Positions 6,168 to 9,060 of a stretch of DNA of 9,060 nucleotides are shown in pieces. Origin of the DNA: Spirochaetota bacterium. Lineage in GTDB: Bacteria; Spirochaetota; JAGLSM01. The notes beneath the pieces are model-generated. The model made no database searches. It was given only the letters and a program-made list of their open reading frames with translations, and was not told the DNA's origin. The translations under genes and the position numbers were made by a program. The stretch spans positions 1-9,060 of the forward strand of contig JAGLSM010000056.1 in NCBI GenBank assembly GCA_023135745.1. Reading direction: 5' to 3'. How positions within the stretch are numbered: the first letter of the stretch is position 1; the number at the start of each line of letters is the position of its first letter.

Positions 6168-7217
6168 ATGCCGTTACTTGCGTCTGAAAAAAATATTAAG
6201 CAGGCTTTTTCCAATTTATCTGATGATGAAAATTTCATCTGTTATCTCAGGGCAGGCGGAGGGAAGAGGACTATTCTTGTTTTAACAGACCGCCAAAAGA
6301 TAATTCTTATGTCTTTTCCGTATTTTGGAAAACCGGCTATTCTTCGTTCAATTCAGGTTATGTCAATAAAAGAGTGTGATTATTTGTCGAATATAAATTT
6401 TCATAATTTATATATTGCTACTGATGAAGGCAGTGAACTATTTAAGCTTCCTACAAATCGAACGCAGCAGCTTAAGCTTTTTTTCGATAATATTTTTATG
6501 AACAATACAAACGCTATCCCTTCATATATGGAAAAAGATGAGATCATTATGGAGACGATAAAAACAAAGACTGGTCATATTCGCATCACTGACAAAAATG
6601 TTTATAAACTCGATAAAGACAATGCAATAAAAGGCAAAGTGATTTCTAAAGAAAAAATCCCGCTGTTATCACTTCAGGAATTTGATTATTATCCCGGGAA
6701 AATGGATTCTCTGTTTATTTATATGAAAAAAGAAAATGGGGAAAGTGAGCTGTTTAAAATTGGAGTTTTTGGTTCTACAGCAAGTGTTGTTAGTGATCCG
6801 GATCCCGATAAAATGATTGAACATCTAAATCATGCGATGGCAGCAAAAGGAATTAATCTCACTCCGGCTTATTTTACCCAAGGAGAAAATACAATAACTA
6901 CCTGCCGTACGGCTCATTCACATGTAGGAATTATAAACCCGGGCATAATTCTCAGGCTTACAAATAAAAGGATTCTGGAACTCAAAAAAGAAAGTGATGG
7001 AAGTCTTAAACTGGCACAGAGTATTGATCTTGCCGCTATTTCAAAAGCCAAGGTAACAAAACATGTTAAAAGGAATCAGAATTCCGGTGAGTCTGTATCC
7101 TGGGAGATTAAAATACAAACTAATGATGGCGCTGCTTATAAATTTTGGGCAGCTGATGAGTGGGAATATTCAGTTAATAAAATTTTTGAGCAGATGAAAA
7201 TGTATGATGATGTATAG
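6168..7217 (+). CDS. Unrecognised protein with three tandem bacterial PH-like domains
   Basis: I do not recognise this 349 aa protein by name. Its sequence shows three copies of one fold-like pattern at about residues 22-112, 122-226 and 238-344. Each begins with a strand pair (ILVLTDRQKIIL at 36-47, HIRITDKNVYKL at 137-148, ILRLTNKRILEL at 261-272), the LTxxR-like start of bacterial PH domains (YokE or bPH type). Each has a late strand (SELFKL at 89-94, SELFKI at 193-198, AAYKFW at 322-327) followed by a helix (LKLFFDNIF, KMIEHLNHAM, SVNKIFEQM). There is no signal peptide or membrane helix, so it should be cytoplasmic, perhaps binding lipids or proteins at the membrane. AAGGAG five bases before ATG and a strong promoter support the start. 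It diverges from the CPBP protease gene and precedes a methyltransferase gene by 73 bases. The domain call is by eye. Confidence 0.6.
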   Translation: MPLLASEKNIKQAFSNLSDDENFICYLRAGGGKRTILVLTDRQKIILMSFPYFGKPAILRSIQVMSIKECDYLSNINFHNLYIATDEGSELFKLPTNRTQQLKLFFDNIFMNNTNAIPSYMEKDEIIMETIKTKTGHIRITDKNVYKLDKDNAIKGKVISKEKIPLLSLQEFDYYPGKMDSLFIYMKKENGESELFKIGVFGSTASVVSDPDPDKMIEHLNHAMAAKGINLTPAYFTQGENTITTCRTAHSHVGIINPGIILRLTNKRILELKKESDGSLKLAQSIDLAAISKAKVTKHVKRNQNSGESVSWEIKIQTNDGAAYKFWAADEWEYSVNKIFEQMKMYDDV

Positions 7218-7290
7218 GAAATGATATTCTATAAAATTTTAAGATGGTCTTTTCATGCCGGCTTTTTTGTGAATTGATATGGAGCTTAAT

Positions 7291-7911
7291 ATGCCGAAAA
7301 TAGAGTCGTTTGAAAAATATAGTGATGCCTATGATGAGTGGTTCGAGAAAAACCAGGAAGTATATGAGTCCGAACTGGAAGTCATTCGTCAGCTTATTCC
7401 GCTGCAGGAAGCCCGAGGATTGGAAATAGGTGTCGGTTCCGGGAAATTTGCTGTCCCTCTTGGTATAAAGATTGGTGTGGAGCCTTCAAAAAAGATGGCA
7501 GGCAAAGCAGAAAAACATGGAATTAAGGTTTATCCCGGTGTGGCAGAGGCTTTACCTTTTTCAGATGCTGATTTTGACTTTGTGTTAATGGTAACGACTA
7601 TTTGTTTTGTTGATGACCTTGTTAAGTCTTTTAAAGAAGCCCTAAGGGTTTTAAAGCCCGGCGGCTGCATTATTATAGGATTCGTGGATAAAGAAAGCGA
7701 GCTGGGCAGACAGTACGCGGCTAAGAGGGATACGAGTAAATTTTATAAAGATGCTGTGTTTTACTCTACACAAGAAGTCATGCTTTGTCTTGAAGCGGCG
7801 GGTTTTAGTAATCTAAAAATAAAACAAACTCTTATTCCCGGGGAATCTAAAAAAACTATTATAGACGGCTTTGGAAAAGGTGCTTTTATAGCAATTAGAA
7901 GCGAAAAATAG
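7291..7911 (+). CDS. Class I SAM-dependent methyltransferase
   Basis: This 206 aa cytoplasmic protein has a Methyltransf_11-like Rossmann fold. Motif I, LEIGVGSGKF, is at residues 44-53. GVEPS (62-66) supplies the acidic residue Glu64 for the SAM ribose. AEALPF at 85-90 precedes FDFVLMVTTICFVDD (95-109), and LRVLKPGG at 118-125 is the usual post-motif. The N-terminus (YSDAYDEWFEKN) is typical of small-molecule methyltransferases, but the acceptor cannot be predicted. I chose ATG 7291 because GGAG (7281-7284) sits six bases before it; an in-frame ATG at 7279 would add four residues and lacks a ribosome site. The preceding PH-like gene ends 73 bases upstream with no clear terminator between, so read-through from its promoter is possible. 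Confidence 0.85.
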   Translation: MPKIESFEKYSDAYDEWFEKNQEVYESELEVIRQLIPLQEARGLEIGVGSGKFAVPLGIKIGVEPSKKMAGKAEKHGIKVYPGVAEALPFSDADFDFVLMVTTICFVDDLVKSFKEALRVLKPGGCIIIGFVDKESELGRQYAAKRDTSKFYKDAVFYSTQEVMLCLEAAGFSNLKIKQTLIPGESKKTIIDGFGKGAFIAIRSEK

Positions 7912-7956
7912 TACGTTTTTATCTTTAAAATAATCTTTAGCCGGACTTTTTGTATA

Positions 7957-7971
7957 TCACTAACTTAGTGA
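7957..7971. promoter_or_regulatory. Perfect 15-base palindrome upstream of the barrel-protein gene, candidate operator
   Basis: TCACTAACTTAGTGA has seven-base arms that are perfect reverse complements around a single C. It lies 45 bases after the methyltransferase stop. No T-run follows it on either strand, so it is unlikely to be a terminator. Two A6 tracts (7977-7982 and 7988-7993), about one helical turn apart, follow it. A regulator-binding site for the downstream gene is the simplest reading. Confidence 0.4.
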
Positions 7972-8007
7972 ATATGAAAAAATATGTAAAAAAGATTCTG
8001 GATACTT

Positions 8008-8013
8008 TATAAA
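8008..8013 (+). promoter_or_regulatory. Possible -10 element of the barrel-protein gene
   Basis: TATAAA, five of six to consensus, lies 11 bases before ATG 8019 and 26 before ATG 8034. Initiation would fall near 8020, giving a leaderless or very short leader mRNA. The hexamer 17 bases upstream (TGTAAA) is a poor -35, but the A6 tracts further upstream could act as an UP-like element. Confidence 0.25.
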
Positions 8014-8033
8014 TAATAATGTACAATTCATTC

Positions 8034-9014
8034 ATGAAAGAATTGTTGATCATATTTCTCTTATTTCCCGTTTCGCTTCTATCACAGGATTTTTTACGTA
8101 ATGATCCTAAGAGTCAAACCAATCTTGTGTCCATAAAAGAACTGGATAATTTATTCCGTTTTTCTTTTACTCTTTCTACAATTGCAATGGAGGATTCTTA
8201 TACAAATTTTAGTAATACAAATAAAGATCCATTGAATAATTTTACATCATTAAAACTAACATATGAGATGGCAATTTATAAAAATCATACTATTACTGGG
8301 ACCTTATTTAAAGAGGACAGCTATGGACTTGGGATGTCTCTTCATTATATATACCGTTCTATCGATGGGTTGACTAAAAGAAAGACCGATTGGGGAAGTC
8401 TGATATTCGGCTTTGGAATTTTGACGCTGAATAATACAAAGCTTCATAATTCTCCAAAACTTCTATTCAGCTGGTTTTTTAAAATGGGGAGTCCGATGTC
8501 TACTTATGCTTCAATTGAGGCAGATGGATTCGGCCTTATACCATGGGAGCCCGGATTTCTTGTTTCAGATAATAACCGGTTTAAACTTGAGGGACAGCTG
8601 CGGCTGGGTTTTTTCGGCTTGTATGCCGGATTCAGCAGATTTGTGGTAGACGATGAAGGTGATCCCGGTATTCTGCAGCATCATAACACTTCGCTTAGAG
8701 CAGGTATCGCATTTTTTTCAAAAAAGAACTGGCGTTTATTATTTTATTTTTCAGCGCAGAAAAAAAAGCTGGTTAATTATACAAAAACAACTGAAGGTTA
8801 TACCCAGACGGATAGTTTTGCAGGAGAGTTGAGCGCTGCCGGTATAGAATTTACTTCTCAGTACCGCAGCGATACAGGTGAACTTAGACGATATACATGG
8901 GGTTTTGAAATCTCTTTTGATCAGTATTATCGTGACGTTGCGGGTTCAGGGTTTCAGAATTCAAGTGATAATACAGAGTTTAAATTTACCTGGTCAAGTA
9001 CTTTCGCGCTTTAA
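8034..9014 (+). CDS. Putative outer-membrane beta-barrel protein, function unknown
   Basis: This 326 aa protein starts with a clear signal peptide (MKELLIIFLLFPVSLLSQ) and would be exported. The mature part is rich in aromatic and glycine residues and has many alternating hydrophobic/polar strands of about ten residues, such as LEGQLRLGFFGLYAGFSRFVV, NTSLRAGIAFF, WRLLFYFSAQ, YTWGFEISFDQYY and the final EFKFTWSSTFAL. That pattern, with the C-terminal strand at the very end, is what outer-membrane barrels show. I recognise no specific family. The start is uncertain: ATG 8034 gives a compact signal peptide, while in-frame ATG 8019 adds five residues (MYNSF). Neither has a Shine-Dalgarno sequence, unlike the clear GGAG-type sites of most genes here; an in-frame stop at 8010-8012 rules out longer forms. 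A regulator-like palindrome lies upstream. Confidence 0.65.
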   Translation: MKELLIIFLLFPVSLLSQDFLRNDPKSQTNLVSIKELDNLFRFSFTLSTIAMEDSYTNFSNTNKDPLNNFTSLKLTYEMAIYKNHTITGTLFKEDSYGLGMSLHYIYRSIDGLTKRKTDWGSLIFGFGILTLNNTKLHNSPKLLFSWFFKMGSPMSTYASIEADGFGLIPWEPGFLVSDNNRFKLEGQLRLGFFGLYAGFSRFVVDDEGDPGILQHHNTSLRAGIAFFSKKNWRLLFYFSAQKKKLVNYTKTTEGYTQTDSFAGELSAAGIEFTSQYRSDTGELRRYTWGFEISFDQYYRDVAGSGFQNSSDNTEFKFTWSSTFAL

Positions 9015-9060
9015 TTATTCTTAATATTTTGAAGTTTTTTAGTTACTACTCAGGTAATTT

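Noticed and set aside
5966..6187. A 73-codon plus-strand frame crossing the divergent promoter region.
   Set aside because: It overlaps the starts of two better genes and their promoters, and lacks a ribosome site.
7254..7268. GCCGGC followed by six T residues between the PH-like and methyltransferase genes, resembling a terminator.
   Set aside because: The six-base palindrome leaves no room for a loop and no longer stem can be formed around it.
9020..9040. CTTAA/TTGAAG hairpin followed by six T residues after the barrel-protein gene.
   Set aside because: The stem is about five A/T-rich pairs with a bulged G; too weak to list as a terminator.

Overview
This 9.06 kb window is AT-rich bacterial chromosome. 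The organism probably has an outer membrane: one gene product looks like an outer-membrane beta-barrel, and another is an exported multidomain protein ending in a FlgD-type Ig-like module, a combination common in large surface proteins of poorly cultured Gram-negative phyla. Most genes have a clear GGAG-type ribosome binding site. Sequence alone does not let me name the phylum. I see no phage, IS element, CRISPR array, tRNA or rRNA.

Layout. Positions 1-1402 hold the tail of an unidentified gene, overlapped through ATGA by a phosphohexomutase of the phosphoglucosamine mutase (GlmM) type. Positions 1403-1666 are a non-coding gap between convergent genes, with two oppositely oriented clusters of ATCCGTG-like units. 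Positions 1667-3664 (minus) encode a 665-residue exported beta-rich protein with two fibronectin-III-like domains and the FlgD-like C-terminal module. A very AT-rich divergent promoter region (3665-3808) leads into an rpiB-aroE operon (3809-5138), which is closed by a good intrinsic terminator at 5150-5175. A CPBP-type intramembrane protease follows on the minus strand (5181-5984). It diverges from a plus-strand gene (6168-7217) whose product I read as three tandem bacterial PH-like domains. Next come a class I SAM-dependent methyltransferase (7291-7911) and the putative outer-membrane beta-barrel protein (8034-9014).

How the genes relate. GlmM feeds UDP-GlcNAc and cell-wall synthesis, RpiB interconverts pentose phosphates and AroE works in the shikimate pathway; these are housekeeping functions. 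The accessory-looking content is the exported FN3/FlgD protein, the divergent CPBP protease and triple-PH pair, and the barrel protein. The most unusual items are the triple PH-like protein with two dyads in its promoter, the duplicated N-terminal module of the surface protein, and the inverted repeat clusters at 1411-1652. I found no convincing evidence of a complete new multi-gene system.
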